A model generated the notes under the pieces. It was not told the DNA's origin, did no database searches, and was given only the letters and a program-made list of their open reading frames with translations. A program made the position numbers and the translations under genes. Below are positions 19,094 to 27,534 of a DNA stretch of 64,000 bases, piece after piece. How positions within the stretch are numbered: position 1 is the stretch's first letter; every line of letters begins with the position of its first letter. The DNA is from Clostridium sp. KNHs205. GTDB lineage: Bacteria > Bacillota > Clostridia > Lachnospirales > Lachnospiraceae. Location: positions 3,581,501 to 3,645,500 of the forward strand of contig NZ_JNLE01000003.1 of NCBI RefSeq assembly GCF_000702945.1. Reading direction: 5' to 3'.

Positions 19094-19615
19094 CATTTCC
19101 TGACCTGATAAAACGGGCATTCCAATGATTGGCTGCATACCATTCATTTGTAATTGAAGCTGTAGGCGTTGAATCTGTTGTTGCAATTGAACGATTTGTT
19201 CTTCCTGAGAAGACTCAGGTGAAACTGGCTGCTGTATAATTTGCGGCTGAAAGGTCTGAACCAAAGATTTGGCTGAGGATAGCTTTGAAGTAAACTCCAG
19301 ATGGAGATAGAAGTCCGAAGTAATTTTAATATCGCTATGTCCAAGCCAAGCCATGATGTCTTCAATTCTAACTCCGCTTGCAGCCAATAGTGCTGCGCAG
19401 GTATGACGTAAATCATGAAAACGGATATGTCTTAAGTTGTTCTGCTTCAGGATTTTCGGAAATGTAGTTGAAATATAGTTTGGTTTTATAAGGTCTCCCA
19501 TACTGTCTACACATAAATACTCTATGTATTTCTTGTTGTAGGAACGTCCACATAACTTACGATTCTGTTCTTGTTCCGCTTTTTTTTCTAACAACCATTG
19601 TTTCATAAAGGGCAT
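19073..19615 (-). pseudogene. Truncated tyrosine recombinase (integrase), C-terminal catalytic part
   Basis: The 180-residue frame contains the catalytic signature of tyrosine recombinases: HDLRHTCAALLAASG (His-x-x-Arg), WLGHSD (second His) and a tyrosine in SDFYLHLEF. A coiled, Gln-rich tail follows. The usual N-terminal SAM-like DNA-binding domain and the first catalytic Arg are missing. Upstream the frame runs straight into a broken oxidoreductase gene, so about half of a normal integrase (about 380 residues) has been lost. It ends 18 bp from the tRNA-Ser 3' end, the usual position for an element integrated in a tRNA. Confidence 0.85.
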
Positions 19616-19895
19616 GTACTCCTTTCGTTTCCAACCATTTTGCTATCCGAATTCCTTCTTCCATTCCACGGTAGCCGTATTCTACAGGAAGAAAATGGCA
19701 TGGTGTGTATTTTACAATTAAAGGAAAGCTCTTACCTAATTCTGATTGTATTCCGTCAATGATTTCATTTAGGAAATGCTTTCTGTTTTCAAAGCTTCCA
19801 CCATATTCATCTTTTCGGATATTTCATCTGGAAGACATGAATTTGTCGTTAAATAGCCGCCATAGGCGTGAACCTCCACCGCATTTAATAAAACC
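19616..19895 (-). pseudogene. Fragment of an NADH:flavin oxidoreductase (Old Yellow Enzyme family)
   Basis: Minus-strand translation gives AVEVHAYGGYLT, then after a frameshift KDEYGGSFENRKHFL, FPLIVKYTPCHFLPVEYGYR and GMEEGIRIAKWLE. These are consecutive segments of the OYE/dienoyl-CoA reductase barrel. The reading frame is shifted near 19820, both ends are missing, and the left end joins the truncated integrase. It is a dead remnant brought together by deletion. Confidence 0.7.
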
Positions 19896-19901
19896 GGAAA
19901 T

Positions 19902-20345
19902 ATGATAGCAGTATTAAGTATAAGAATGGCAAACACTAAAATGAATAAATTTCACATTGAACAAGTAATTGGAGACATAACCTCAATTTCAGCTATTTTA
20001 ACAGAACATTGCCGGAAAATATAAAAGAATTACCAGATAACTTGATAGATATGCTATTTACTTCTGGAATATCGTCTGTTATATAAAACTGTTAGACGAC
20101 CTTTGCAGCAGGATTGTAGGAGCAAAATCTATCGCGGCCATGTATTAGAACTATTAGAACCTAAAAATAGGTATACAAATTCCAAAAGCTAGAAAACAGT
20201 TGATATCTGTAAAACATACTATGGCATTAAAGTAAAGAGAGACAGATGCCGATATATAATATATGGATGAATAGAGAAGCTATGGACAGCGAACTTTTTT
20301 AAATTAGTTTTCTGTCCATTTTATTTTTATGCATTTTGAGGAGGT
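19902..20345 (+). other. Decayed coding sequence of unknown origin
   Basis: A 41-codon frame starting near 19903 (M-I-A-V-L-S-I-R) ends in TAA, and another frame then continues with protein-like residues (NFSYFNRTLPENIKELPDNL) before stopping near 20086. I cannot assign a family. Farther on, ATGGACAG (20282) and CTGTCCAT (20312) form an inverted repeat around an A/T-rich loop followed by T residues, a possible terminator. The region looks like element debris. Confidence 0.35.
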
Positions 20346-20469
20346 GATGCGTATGCGTTAGATAGTTTGATATATATATTCAGAAAAGAAAAAATATGAC
20401 CGCTTGGACCTTTTCTGGAAAGCGGGCAGTTCTGACTGACAGAAGAACTGCGGAAAGGAGTAATGAGTT

Positions 20470-21885
20470 ATGGCTATTGCAGGAGTAGAAACAGGCTATT
20501 CATATCAGAGTAGCTTCTATCAGAAAACAAGACAAACAACCGTAGATAATTTTTATGGAAATATTTCTTCGGCATCCGAATTGACCGAAGAAAATAATGA
20601 TAGCAAAATATTAGGTCTTACTATGATACCGGAGGAAGGCTACAATATTACATATGGAATGCGTGCACAGTATGCGGCAGAATCTACAGAGGACGACCCG
20701 ATTGTACAGGTGACATCCAATTATGGAGGAAAAATAGTTTCTTATAATGTCCATATTAATGATGTTGACCCAAGAAATGCATCTCAGCTTGAGATGTTTG
20801 CATTGTGCAGCTATGCGGATGATAAAGGAATCAGTGACGGTGGAACCTTTGGCTCCTATCAAAAACTAAAATATTTTAGCCTGAATGCACAGGATAATGG
20901 ATATTGCAGTGGACTTAATGGAACAGATTCATTTGTTAATACAAAGTTTAACTGGGAAGGTATTGTGACTAAAATGATGGATAATTACCTTTCTGCCGGA
21001 GCTTATAATCAGTATCAGGATGGAAATAAATTGCTTGCCATGTTCCATCAATTTAAAACGACAGTAGATATAGCGGACAGTGAAAATTCTACCATTACAG
21101 ATTCAACGGAAGAGGACTCATCTGATAATAAGCCGCTTACAAGAGAAGAAATGATGCAAAAACTCCATGTTAAAATCAATGAGATATATATAAAAATTCA
21201 AAATGGTGATACAGAGCCGACTTATCAGATTGGTGGACAGACCTATACGGAGAAAGAATGGGATAAGCTTTTGGAGAAATTTGATTCCATTCAAGAGGCA
21301 ATTCGTTCTGTGATTGAGAAAGAAAACGAGGCAAAGAAAGAGTTGGCAGAGAGTAAGTCGGATATAAGTACGATAGCAGATATCAAAAGTGTAACGGATA
21401 CGGATAAAACAGATGAAGTATCAGAATCTGCCATAGAGTATCTGGTATCAGAAACCAGTAAATGCACGTATCCTACCGAAAATAAAAATGAAGAGAAAAC
21501 CTGGTACATAACCTGCTATACCGAGGAAGGAATCTTTTGCAGAAAATACGGTCCGAATGGAGAAGAAGATAATATGTGGGAAATCAAATTCACAGATGCA
21601 TCGCAGTATCAGGAGGTAATGGGTTTTCTGAATAGATTTGACAAAGATGAGAATCTTACCTTTGCCAGCCATAAAAATTTCTGGAATGATTTCCTTGCAG
21701 GAGAGATGGATGAGAATGACTTCGAGAAATTCTTTAAAGAAACCAAAGATGGTATTCCTGATTATACTATGACTATTGGTGATTCCATGTATATTGATAA
21801 AGAAAAAGTTAAGTATGCAAAGTACATGAATCCATCCATTTGGAAACCAAATAATGACAAGAGAGGAAATGTTGGCATTTATTAA
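20470..21885 (+). CDS. Hypothetical protein, possibly DUF6033-like
   Basis: The 471-residue protein is preceded by AAGGAG nine bases before the ATG. It has no signal peptide or membrane helix. It starts MAIAGVETGYSYQSSFYQ. The middle has a segment around EIYIKIQNGDTEPTYQIGG and EKEWDKLLEKFDSIQEAIR followed by a charged coiled region. The end is acidic and aromatic (WYITCYTEEG, FLNRFDKDEN, FWNDFLAGEMDENDF). I recall similar multicopy proteins in Lachnospiraceae, possibly DUF6033, but cannot confirm it. No function is known. It is the only intact gene in the element scar. Confidence 0.65.
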   Translation: MAIAGVETGYSYQSSFYQKTRQTTVDNFYGNISSASELTEENNDSKILGLTMIPEEGYNITYGMRAQYAAESTEDDPIVQVTSNYGGKIVSYNVHINDVDPRNASQLEMFALCSYADDKGISDGGTFGSYQKLKYFSLNAQDNGYCSGLNGTDSFVNTKFNWEGIVTKMMDNYLSAGAYNQYQDGNKLLAMFHQFKTTVDIADSENSTITDSTEEDSSDNKPLTREEMMQKLHVKINEIYIKIQNGDTEPTYQIGGQTYTEKEWDKLLEKFDSIQEAIRSVIEKENEAKKELAESKSDISTIADIKSVTDTDKTDEVSESAIEYLVSETSKCTYPTENKNEEKTWYITCYTEEGIFCRKYGPNGEEDNMWEIKFTDASQYQEVMGFLNRFDKDENLTFASHKNFWNDFLAGEMDENDFEKFFKETKDGIPDYTMTIGDSMYIDKEKVKYAKYMNPSIWKPNNDKRGNVGIY

Positions 21886-22198
21886 ATACTAAGTATAAAA
21901 TAAAATAGTGTTATAACCTCATATCCCATCTAAGTCTGGTGGACAATGTGGAGATGGGTATGACCCTTAGTGGTGTATCCCCTGCCGAAAAACATGAGTA
22001 CTTTATCTGTCTAGTTTACTGAGGTTTGGGGGTGTAGCCACTAGAACGTTCTATTACTTTTTCTAAAAGTCTCTGTTATGAAACCTTTTAAAAAGGTCTG
22101 AATTGTATATTTGATGGCTTAAAACTTTATTAATCTGACAAAGGATTAAATACAATATTTCTTCAAAAAAATTTGCGAAAAAAATTTCTTCGCAAATT
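21886..22198 (+). other. Non-coding stretch with several hairpins upstream of tetR
   Basis: There is no gene in 21886-22254. Visible structures are a CCCATCT/AGATGGG pair near 21927-21958, the 12-bp palindrome TAGAACGTTCTA (22042-22053), ACCTTTT-A-AAAAGGT (22083-22097), and a 10-bp perfect stem AATTTGCGAA/TTCGCAAATT (22170-22198). The last lies just before the tetR promoter and could terminate upstream transcription, although no T run follows it. Confidence 0.4.
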
Positions 22199-22199
22199 C

Positions 22200-22243
22200 T
22201 TGCAAAATCAATAGATTAGAGTTATTATGAACATAGTTCATAA
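22200..22243 (+). promoter_or_regulatory. tetR promoter with overlapping TetR operator
   Basis: TTGCAA (22200-22205), 17 bp, TATTAT (22223-22228). The palindrome TTATGAACATAGTTCATAA (22225-22243; 8-bp arms, 3-bp centre) covers the -10 element and start point. A variant of its core recurs before the pump gene. This is the expected layout of an autorepressed TetR gene. Confidence 0.75.
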
Positions 22244-22254
22244 AGGGAGATAAC

Positions 22255-22815
22255 ATGCCAAAGATATACGATGATTTAAAAGAAACAATCCTAAAAGAAG
22301 CAAAAGTAATTATTCTCTCAAAAGGCTATAGAAAGTTAAGCATGCGGGAAGTAGCAAAAGCGTCTGGGATTGCAGTCGGTACAATCTATAATTATTTTCC
22401 CACGAAAGATACTCTAATGTCCGAATTGATGTACCAATACTGGTTAGAATTTGTTGCTGCAATCCAGCAGGTAGAGCAGGAGGACTGTGAGTTATTTGCA
22501 AAGTTTAAGAAAATTTATACCATTTTAGAGTCTTTTATTGATATCTTTAAAGATACCTGGCTCAAATTAAACAGCAATGAAAAGGGAATGACGAAAGAAC
22601 ATCATAAGCAAAAACAGGAAGTTGTTGATTTGTTTGTTGATATCCTGGAGAAAGCCATAATTAGCCATAAGGAAAAGAAAGGAAGTGCAGATAATCAGGA
22701 AATCAATGACAGAGAGCTCGCTAGTTTTATTGTCCAGAATTTTATGTTGATTGCACAAATGAAACAATTTAAATATGAAACTTTTGAATTGATTTTAAAA
22801 AGTTATCTCCTATAG
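22255..22815 (+). CDS. TetR-family transcriptional repressor
   Basis: The 186-residue protein has an N-terminal helix-turn-helix (about residues 25-48: MREVAKASGIAVGTIYNYFPTKDTL) of the TetR type and an all-helical ligand-binding part. An AGGGAG site precedes the ATG. The palindromic operator covers its own promoter, and a related palindrome lies just before the downstream MFS gene. I infer that it represses both genes and is released by a pump substrate. Confidence 0.93.
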   Translation: MPKIYDDLKETILKEAKVIILSKGYRKLSMREVAKASGIAVGTIYNYFPTKDTLMSELMYQYWLEFVAAIQQVEQEDCELFAKFKKIYTILESFIDIFKDTWLKLNSNEKGMTKEHHKQKQEVVDLFVDILEKAIISHKEKKGSADNQEINDRELASFIVQNFMLIAQMKQFKYETFELILKSYLL

Positions 22816-22831
22816 AGCGCTTACTATAGGA
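22808..22831 (+). terminator. Hairpin overlapping the tetR stop codon
   Basis: TCCTATAG and CTATAGGA are separated by 8 bases; a run of seven T follows about 10 bases later. It may partly terminate the tetR transcript before the pump gene. Confidence 0.45.
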
Positions 22832-22857
22832 GAAACTTAATTTTTTTAGTATTTAAA

Positions 22858-22870
22858 TGAACAATGTTCA
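22858..22870. promoter_or_regulatory. Second TetR operator, before the efflux gene
   Basis: TGAACAATGTTCA is a palindrome with the same TGAAC/GTTCA arms and 3-bp centre as the site at 22228-22240. It ends 15 bp before the MFS start codon. Confidence 0.65.
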
Positions 22871-22884
22871 GAAAGGGTCATAGT

Positions 22885-24531
22885 ATGGTGCAGAAAAAAC
22901 ATACCACATTGATTTTAATTTTATTTTTATTGGGAATTTTCATGGGGGCAATTGATAATGGGATTGTATCCCCGGCAAGAGAAATCATTCAGAACAGTTT
23001 TTCCGTATCAAAAGGTGTAGGAGCCTGGATGATTACAATTTACACTCTGGTTTATGCGGTTTCCATGCCTATTAGTTCCAAGTTATCAGATATTATCGGC
23101 AGAAAAAAGATGTATATTTTCGGTATTGCTGTCTTTGGTATTGGTTCTGCTCTTTGCGGGTTTAGTAACTTCTATGGTGATTTTACTTTTTTGCTTTTAG
23201 CCAGAGTAATTCAGGCTATTGGAGCAGGCGGTATTCTGCCTATTGCAACAACGGTAATCGGTCAGTCTTTTCCGCCTGAAAAAAGAGGCACTGCCTTAGG
23301 GTTGGTTGGTGCGGTTTATGGCGTGGCCACAATTGTGGGACCAACTCTTGGCAGTACAATTATTGATATCGCCGGACAGGACCACTGGGGTTTTATTTTC
23401 TTTATTAACGTTCCCATCTGTATTTTAACACTGTTTTTATCAAGTGCCATGGAGGAATCTAAGATGGCGGTCAAAAATAAACTGGATATTCTTGGCGCAC
23501 TCCTGTTAGCTGCCCTTGTTGCCAGTTTGTTATATGCCTTGACTAATATTGATTTTTTTGCAGTTGGTGATAGTTTACAGCAAAAAAATGTATTTCCGTT
23601 CCTAATAGCTTTTATTCTATTGATCCCTGTTTTTATTCTGGTGGAAAAAAGGGCAGCCGACCCTGTTTTGTCCATCAAATACTTTAAGAACCGTGAGATA
23701 GTAACTATTTTTATTATTGCCTTTGTTGTGGGAATTGGTATGATGGGAATGGTTTATATGCCGCAGTTTGCAGAAAACACCTTGAAATTAAAAACGGGTT
23801 CCGGTGGTTATCTGGTAACCTTGCTGGCGGTATTTTCCGGTGTGGCATCTCCTCTAAGCGGTAAACTCCTGGATAAAAAGGGTGCTAAGCTTGTACTCAT
23901 TCTGGGCTTTGCCTGTACAGTAGCAGGGACTTTGATCTTAGGCTTGCTTGCGGCAAAGACCTTAACATTTATTACAGTATTAATTGGTATCGCGTTTATG
24001 GGATTTGGAGTCGGATTTATCATGGGACCTCCTCTGAATTATCTGATTTTAGGTGCGGTAAAGGAAGAAGAGGGAGCAACAGCTCTTGCAACCATGTCCC
24101 TGATTCGTTCCATCGGAGTAACAATTTCGCCAGGTTTTATGATTGGGTTTATCATAAATGCCAGTAAAAATATTCAAACTGAACTGATGCAGACCTTAAA
24201 GGACGGTTTTGTGAAAGCTGGCGGTGCAGATATGATTCCTGCTATGAGTACCAGCGGAGGAAGCAGCAATGGAAAACTTTTTGCATCTCTTCAAAATGCT
24301 GATGTAACAACAATCGTCAGCCAATTAACGGATATTTTCAAGCAGTTTCTTCCGGAGAAAGCACAGACATATGTATTACCTGTAATTAGTGAGATGTCTT
24401 CTGAGCTTGAAAAGACTTTTCAAAGTGTTTTGAATCAGGGATATACCCATATGTTTATTGCATCTGCCATTATTGCTGCTGTTGGGATTGGGATATCACT
24501 TACACTTAAAAATAAGAAAAAGACTATTTAA
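22885..24531 (+). CDS. MFS drug:H+ antiporter, 14-helix DHA2 (EmrB/QacA) type
   Basis: I chose the ATG at 22885 with AAAGGG seven bases upstream; the ATG at 22864 lies inside the operator palindrome. The 548-residue membrane protein has 14 predicted helices. It has the loop 2-3 motif SDIIGRKKMYIFG and the motif C region GAVYGVATIVGPTLGSTI of antiporters. A large loop with coiled residues lies before the last helix. It exports toxic compounds; the substrate is not predictable. It is coupled to the preceding tetR. Confidence 0.93.
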   Translation: MVQKKHTTLILILFLLGIFMGAIDNGIVSPAREIIQNSFSVSKGVGAWMITIYTLVYAVSMPISSKLSDIIGRKKMYIFGIAVFGIGSALCGFSNFYGDFTFLLLARVIQAIGAGGILPIATTVIGQSFPPEKRGTALGLVGAVYGVATIVGPTLGSTIIDIAGQDHWGFIFFINVPICILTLFLSSAMEESKMAVKNKLDILGALLLAALVASLLYALTNIDFFAVGDSLQQKNVFPFLIAFILLIPVFILVEKRAADPVLSIKYFKNREIVTIFIIAFVVGIGMMGMVYMPQFAENTLKLKTGSGGYLVTLLAVFSGVASPLSGKLLDKKGAKLVLILGFACTVAGTLILGLLAAKTLTFITVLIGIAFMGFGVGFIMGPPLNYLILGAVKEEEGATALATMSLIRSIGVTISPGFMIGFIINASKNIQTELMQTLKDGFVKAGGADMIPAMSTSGGSSNGKLFASLQNADVTTIVSQLTDIFKQFLPEKAQTYVLPVISEMSSELEKTFQSVLNQGYTHMFIASAIIAAVGIGISLTLKNKKKTI

Positions 24532-24565
24532 AGGACAAAGGAAACTGCCAGCATTGATATTAGTA

Positions 24566-24606
24566 AAAACAGCCTTTTCTATGACTGCATAGAAAGGCTG
24601 TTTTTC
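24566..24606 (+). terminator. Terminator of the tetR-MFS unit
   Basis: AACAGCC-TTTTCTATG and CATAGAAA-GGCTGTT arms form a long stem followed by TTTTTCTCTTTT. It begins about 35 bp after the MFS stop. Confidence 0.85.
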
Positions 24607-25069
24607 TCTTTTATTCCTGGCAAGGCTGTTGAAACTTTCCGTCAATCTCTCTAGTTTTCAGGTGTTGCCTGTTCCAGGTGTTGACTGTTATAACTTTAAG
24701 CTTTGGTAAATCCTCTTTTTTACATCGCGAATGAGTAATTGATTCAATCCTCCTGTAAGTGGAGAGTCAATATTTTTTATATTTCAATTTACGCTGTGAT
24801 ATAAGAGAACAGATTTAGAAATTAACGCTTCCCTGCTGCTCGATTAATGATAAATTACCATTTTAATGTCTATAGTCGCATTTTCTGTGAAATATTTGCG
24901 TATAGGCTTTTTTTATGTAAAACTAAATCTTTGTAAAGAAATTTAGAAATTACACTAAATAAATAATAAATTATTAAGTTTGGGTATAAATAAAAAGTCA
25001 CTTTAAATGTGATAAATGTATAATTAAATTAGAATATGTGGAATAAAATAAGCAATATGTATAGAAATA
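24607..25069 (+). other. Long A+T-rich regulatory region upstream of the arabinoside locus
   Basis: No gene is visible. Half-sites of the downstream operator occur at 24922-24928 (ACTAAAT), 24941-24946 (ATTTAG) and 24954-24960 (ACTAAAT), about 150 bp upstream of the promoter. That spacing would suit an auxiliary operator for looping by the LacI-type regulator. Confidence 0.4.
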
Positions 25070-25098
25070 TTGACATGTTTTATAGCCTGCATTATAAT
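25070..25098 (+). promoter_or_regulatory. Full-consensus sigma-A promoter of the arabinoside locus
   Basis: TTGACA (25070-25075), a 17-bp spacer and TATAAT (25093-25098); start predicted near 25105. A perfect consensus promoter implies strong expression and therefore a need for tight repression, which the adjacent operators could provide. Confidence 0.85.
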
Positions 25099-25113
25099 AC
25101 AAATAAATATCAA

Positions 25114-25149
25114 CTAAATGATATTTAGATTAATTTAGTAAAACTAAAT
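25114..25149. promoter_or_regulatory. Two palindromic operators just downstream of the start point
   Basis: CTAAAT-GAT-ATTTAG (25114-25128) and ATTTAGT-AAA-ACTAAAT (25133-25149) are perfect inverted repeats between the predicted start and the ribosome site. Related ATTTAGT half-sites precede the LacI-family gene (28403-28409, 28413-28418). I infer they bind that regulator. Confidence 0.65.
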
Positions 25150-25162
25150 AATGGAGGAGTTT

Positions 25163-26509
25163 ATGAAACGAAAAGTATTATCTTTACTTCTGGCTACCGC
25201 ATTAGTAGCTTCTGTGTTTACAGGATGCAGCACGAAAAACAATGAGGTAAATAAGCCGGTTGACACTAAGACAGAAGATGCAGCAACAGATGCTCCTAAA
25301 ACAGAAGATCCAACAGATTCTCCTGCAGCCGAACCAGTAGAAATAACCGTATGGGGATGGGATGTTAATTTTAATGGTGCAGCTTTACAGGCAGCAGACG
25401 AATTATATGAAGGTGCAACTGTAAATTTTGTTGAGATGGCAAAAGCTGATGCTCTTCAGAAGATACATACGGTATTAGCCTCAGGAGTAAAAGAAGACCT
25501 TCCTGATGTGGTCATCATTAGTGATCTTGCAGCCCAGGGGTATCTGATGTCTTATCCCGGAGCTTTCAAGGCAATGGATGATGTAATAAATTACAATGAT
25601 TTTGCCAGCTATAAGAAATCAGCTGTATCTTATGACGGCGTTGGTTATGGTGTGCCTTTTGATACCGGTGTTGCCGGATTATTCTACCGTACCGATTATA
25701 TTCAGGAAGCCGGATACACTGACGAGGATATGCAGGATTTAACCTGGGCTGAATATATCGAGCTTGGTAAGAAATTGAAAGAGAAAGGTCATTTACTTCA
25801 GACCTATAATCCCAATGATATCTCAGAGTTCCAGATTATGCTACAGTCAGCAGGTACCTGGTATACCGACGATGCAGGTAAGGCAAACTTTGTTAATAAC
25901 ACTGCTTTAAAGGAATGTATCGATATTTTCAAACAGTTTAATGCCAGTGATTTTGTTAAAGTAGCCAGTGACTGGACCGGTTTTGCAGGTGCTATTAACG
26001 GTGGTGAAGTGGCCTGCGTTATCCGTGGTTCCTGGATTGCCTCCACAATTAAGGCAGCAGCAGATCAGAGTGGTTTATGGAAGGTAGCTCCTGTTCCTAA
26101 GTTAAGCATTGATGGTGCAACCAATAAATCCAATCAGGGTGGTTCCAGCTGGTATATATTAGCAGATGGAAAGAATGCTGATGTTGCGGCAGATTTCTTT
26201 GCTAAGACATTTGGCGGCAGTACAGAGCTTTACAATACTTTAGTTGAGCAGAAGAATATCATGGCAACTTATTTACCCGCTTCTACCGTAGCGGCTTATG
26301 ATAAAGAAGATCCTTTCTTCTCAAATACAAAGATCAACCAGATTCTTGCCAGCTGGATTGCAGAAATTCCCGCAGTTAACAACGGAGCATACTCCGCAGA
26401 AGCTCAGGGAGCATTACTTGCTGTAATGCCTGACATCTTAGACGGTAAGGATATTGATTCCAGCTTAAAACAAGCAGAAGAACAGTTTAACCAGACAGTA
26501 CAGGAATAG
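25163..26509 (+). CDS. Carbohydrate-binding lipoprotein, family-1 (MalE/UgpB type)
   Basis: I chose the ATG at 25163 with GGAGG before it. The precursor has 448 residues, with a signal peptide ending in a lipobox (VFTGC, Cys about 22), then a Thr/Asp/Pro-rich linker to about residue 60. The solute-binding domain contains ITVWGWDVNFNGAA, DVVIISDL and GGSSWYILADGKNADVAADF segments typical of extracellular solute-binding family 1. It captures an oligosaccharide for the two permeases downstream. No ATPase gene is present, so a shared MsmK-type ATPase encoded elsewhere is implied. Confidence 0.93.
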   Translation: MKRKVLSLLLATALVASVFTGCSTKNNEVNKPVDTKTEDAATDAPKTEDPTDSPAAEPVEITVWGWDVNFNGAALQAADELYEGATVNFVEMAKADALQKIHTVLASGVKEDLPDVVIISDLAAQGYLMSYPGAFKAMDDVINYNDFASYKKSAVSYDGVGYGVPFDTGVAGLFYRTDYIQEAGYTDEDMQDLTWAEYIELGKKLKEKGHLLQTYNPNDISEFQIMLQSAGTWYTDDAGKANFVNNTALKECIDIFKQFNASDFVKVASDWTGFAGAINGGEVACVIRGSWIASTIKAAADQSGLWKVAPVPKLSIDGATNKSNQGGSSWYILADGKNADVAADFFAKTFGGSTELYNTLVEQKNIMATYLPASTVAAYDKEDPFFSNTKINQILASWIAEIPAVNNGAYSAEAQGALLAVMPDILDGKDIDSSLKQAEEQFNQTVQE

Positions 26510-26534
26510 AACAGGAGGGTTGAATGAAACATTA

Positions 26535-26629
26535 CCTCTTCCAAATATAAAAAGCCATTTAATAAAGTCTTTTTATTCTCTTTAAAGTATAAAAAGATAT
26601 TTTATAAAGCCTTTTATACTTGGAAGAGG
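26535..26629 (+). other. Long intercistronic stem-loop between binding protein and permease genes
   Basis: CCTCTTCCAA (26535) pairs with TTGGAAGAGG (26620-26629). The stem continues through A/T-rich sequence with a few mismatches to an inner TCTTTTTAT/ATAAAAAGA pair. It lacks a following T run. Such structures between a solute-binding gene and its permeases commonly protect the upstream mRNA or reduce read-through, giving more binding protein than permease. Confidence 0.65.
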
Positions 26630-26664
26630 ATAAAACTAATATTCGGCTGATATAGGAGGATTTA

Positions 26665-27534
26665 ATGAACAAGAAAAAAAGAATTACTATCGTTGCCTGG
26701 TCAATGATTTTTCTGGCAGCATTTTTCATACTGATATTTAGCTATATTCCTATGCTTCAAGCATTCTTCCTATCTCTTAAAACAGGAAAAGGTGCTAATC
26801 TTACCTTTAATGGATTGGCAAACTATGAAAGAATGTTTCGCGATTCAACCTTTTGGACTGTAGTTGGCAATACCTTGTTGTATGCGGTTATACAAATACC
26901 AATAATGCTGTTGCTGTCATTGATATTTGCAGTGCTGCTGAATGACCCTCGGCTGAAAGGGAGAGGTATATACAGGACCTGTATTTTCCTTCCTTGTGTA
27001 ACCTCCATGGTATCCTATTCCATTTTGTTCAAGAATATTTTCTCTGTTGATGGTTTTGTCAATAATATGCTGGTAAAGTTAAATCTCATTGATGCACCTA
27101 TAGCCTTTGTCCTGGATGCCTCGTGGGCTAAAGCGGTAATCATCATAGCACTGATCTGGCGGTATACAGGCTACTACATGATTTTTTATCTATCAGCTCT
27201 GCAAAACATTGAAGGCTCCATCTATGAGGCAGCACAAATTGATGGCTGTAACTCTTTCCATTCCTTTACGAAAATTACTGTACCACTTTTAAAGCCTATT
27301 GTTTTCCTGACTAGTATCATGGCGCTTAATTCAACTCTGCAATTATTTGATGAAGTTGTAAACCTTACCAATGGTGGACCGGGTAATGCGACTCGTACCA
27401 TCTCCGAGTACATATATGATTTATCCTTTAACTTTGTTCCCAGTTATGGATATGCAGCAGCAGTTTCCTACGCAGTATTTATTATAGTCGGCGTTATTAC
27501 TGTTGTCCAGAAAGGAGTGTTAAGGGAAAAATGA
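26665..27534 (+). CDS. Sugar ABC permease, MalF/UgpA type
   Basis: The 289-residue protein has six helices and the EAA coupling loop IYEAAQIDGCNSFHSFTKITVPLL. An AGGAGG site precedes it. It overlaps the next permease gene by 4 bp (ATGA), so the two are translationally coupled and form the membrane heterodimer. Confidence 0.93.
   Translation: MNKKKRITIVAWSMIFLAAFFILIFSYIPMLQAFFLSLKTGKGANLTFNGLANYERMFRDSTFWTVVGNTLLYAVIQIPIMLLLSLIFAVLLNDPRLKGRGIYRTCIFLPCVTSMVSYSILFKNIFSVDGFVNNMLVKLNLIDAPIAFVLDASWAKAVIIIALIWRYTGYYMIFYLSALQNIEGSIYEAAQIDGCNSFHSFTKITVPLLKPIVFLTSIMALNSTLQLFDEVVNLTNGGPGNATRTISEYIYDLSFNFVPSYGYAAAVSYAVFIIVGVITVVQKGVLREK

Noticed and set aside
22225-22243. LexA/SOS box (GAAC-N4-GTTC)
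   Set aside because: The spacing between arms is three bases, not four, and the site recurs only beside the TetR-controlled pump, so a TetR operator is the better reading.
18968-22254. Direct repeat of the tRNA-Ser 3' end as a distal att site
   Set aside because: I looked for a second copy of the TTCGAACCCCTA segment in the downstream region and found none.
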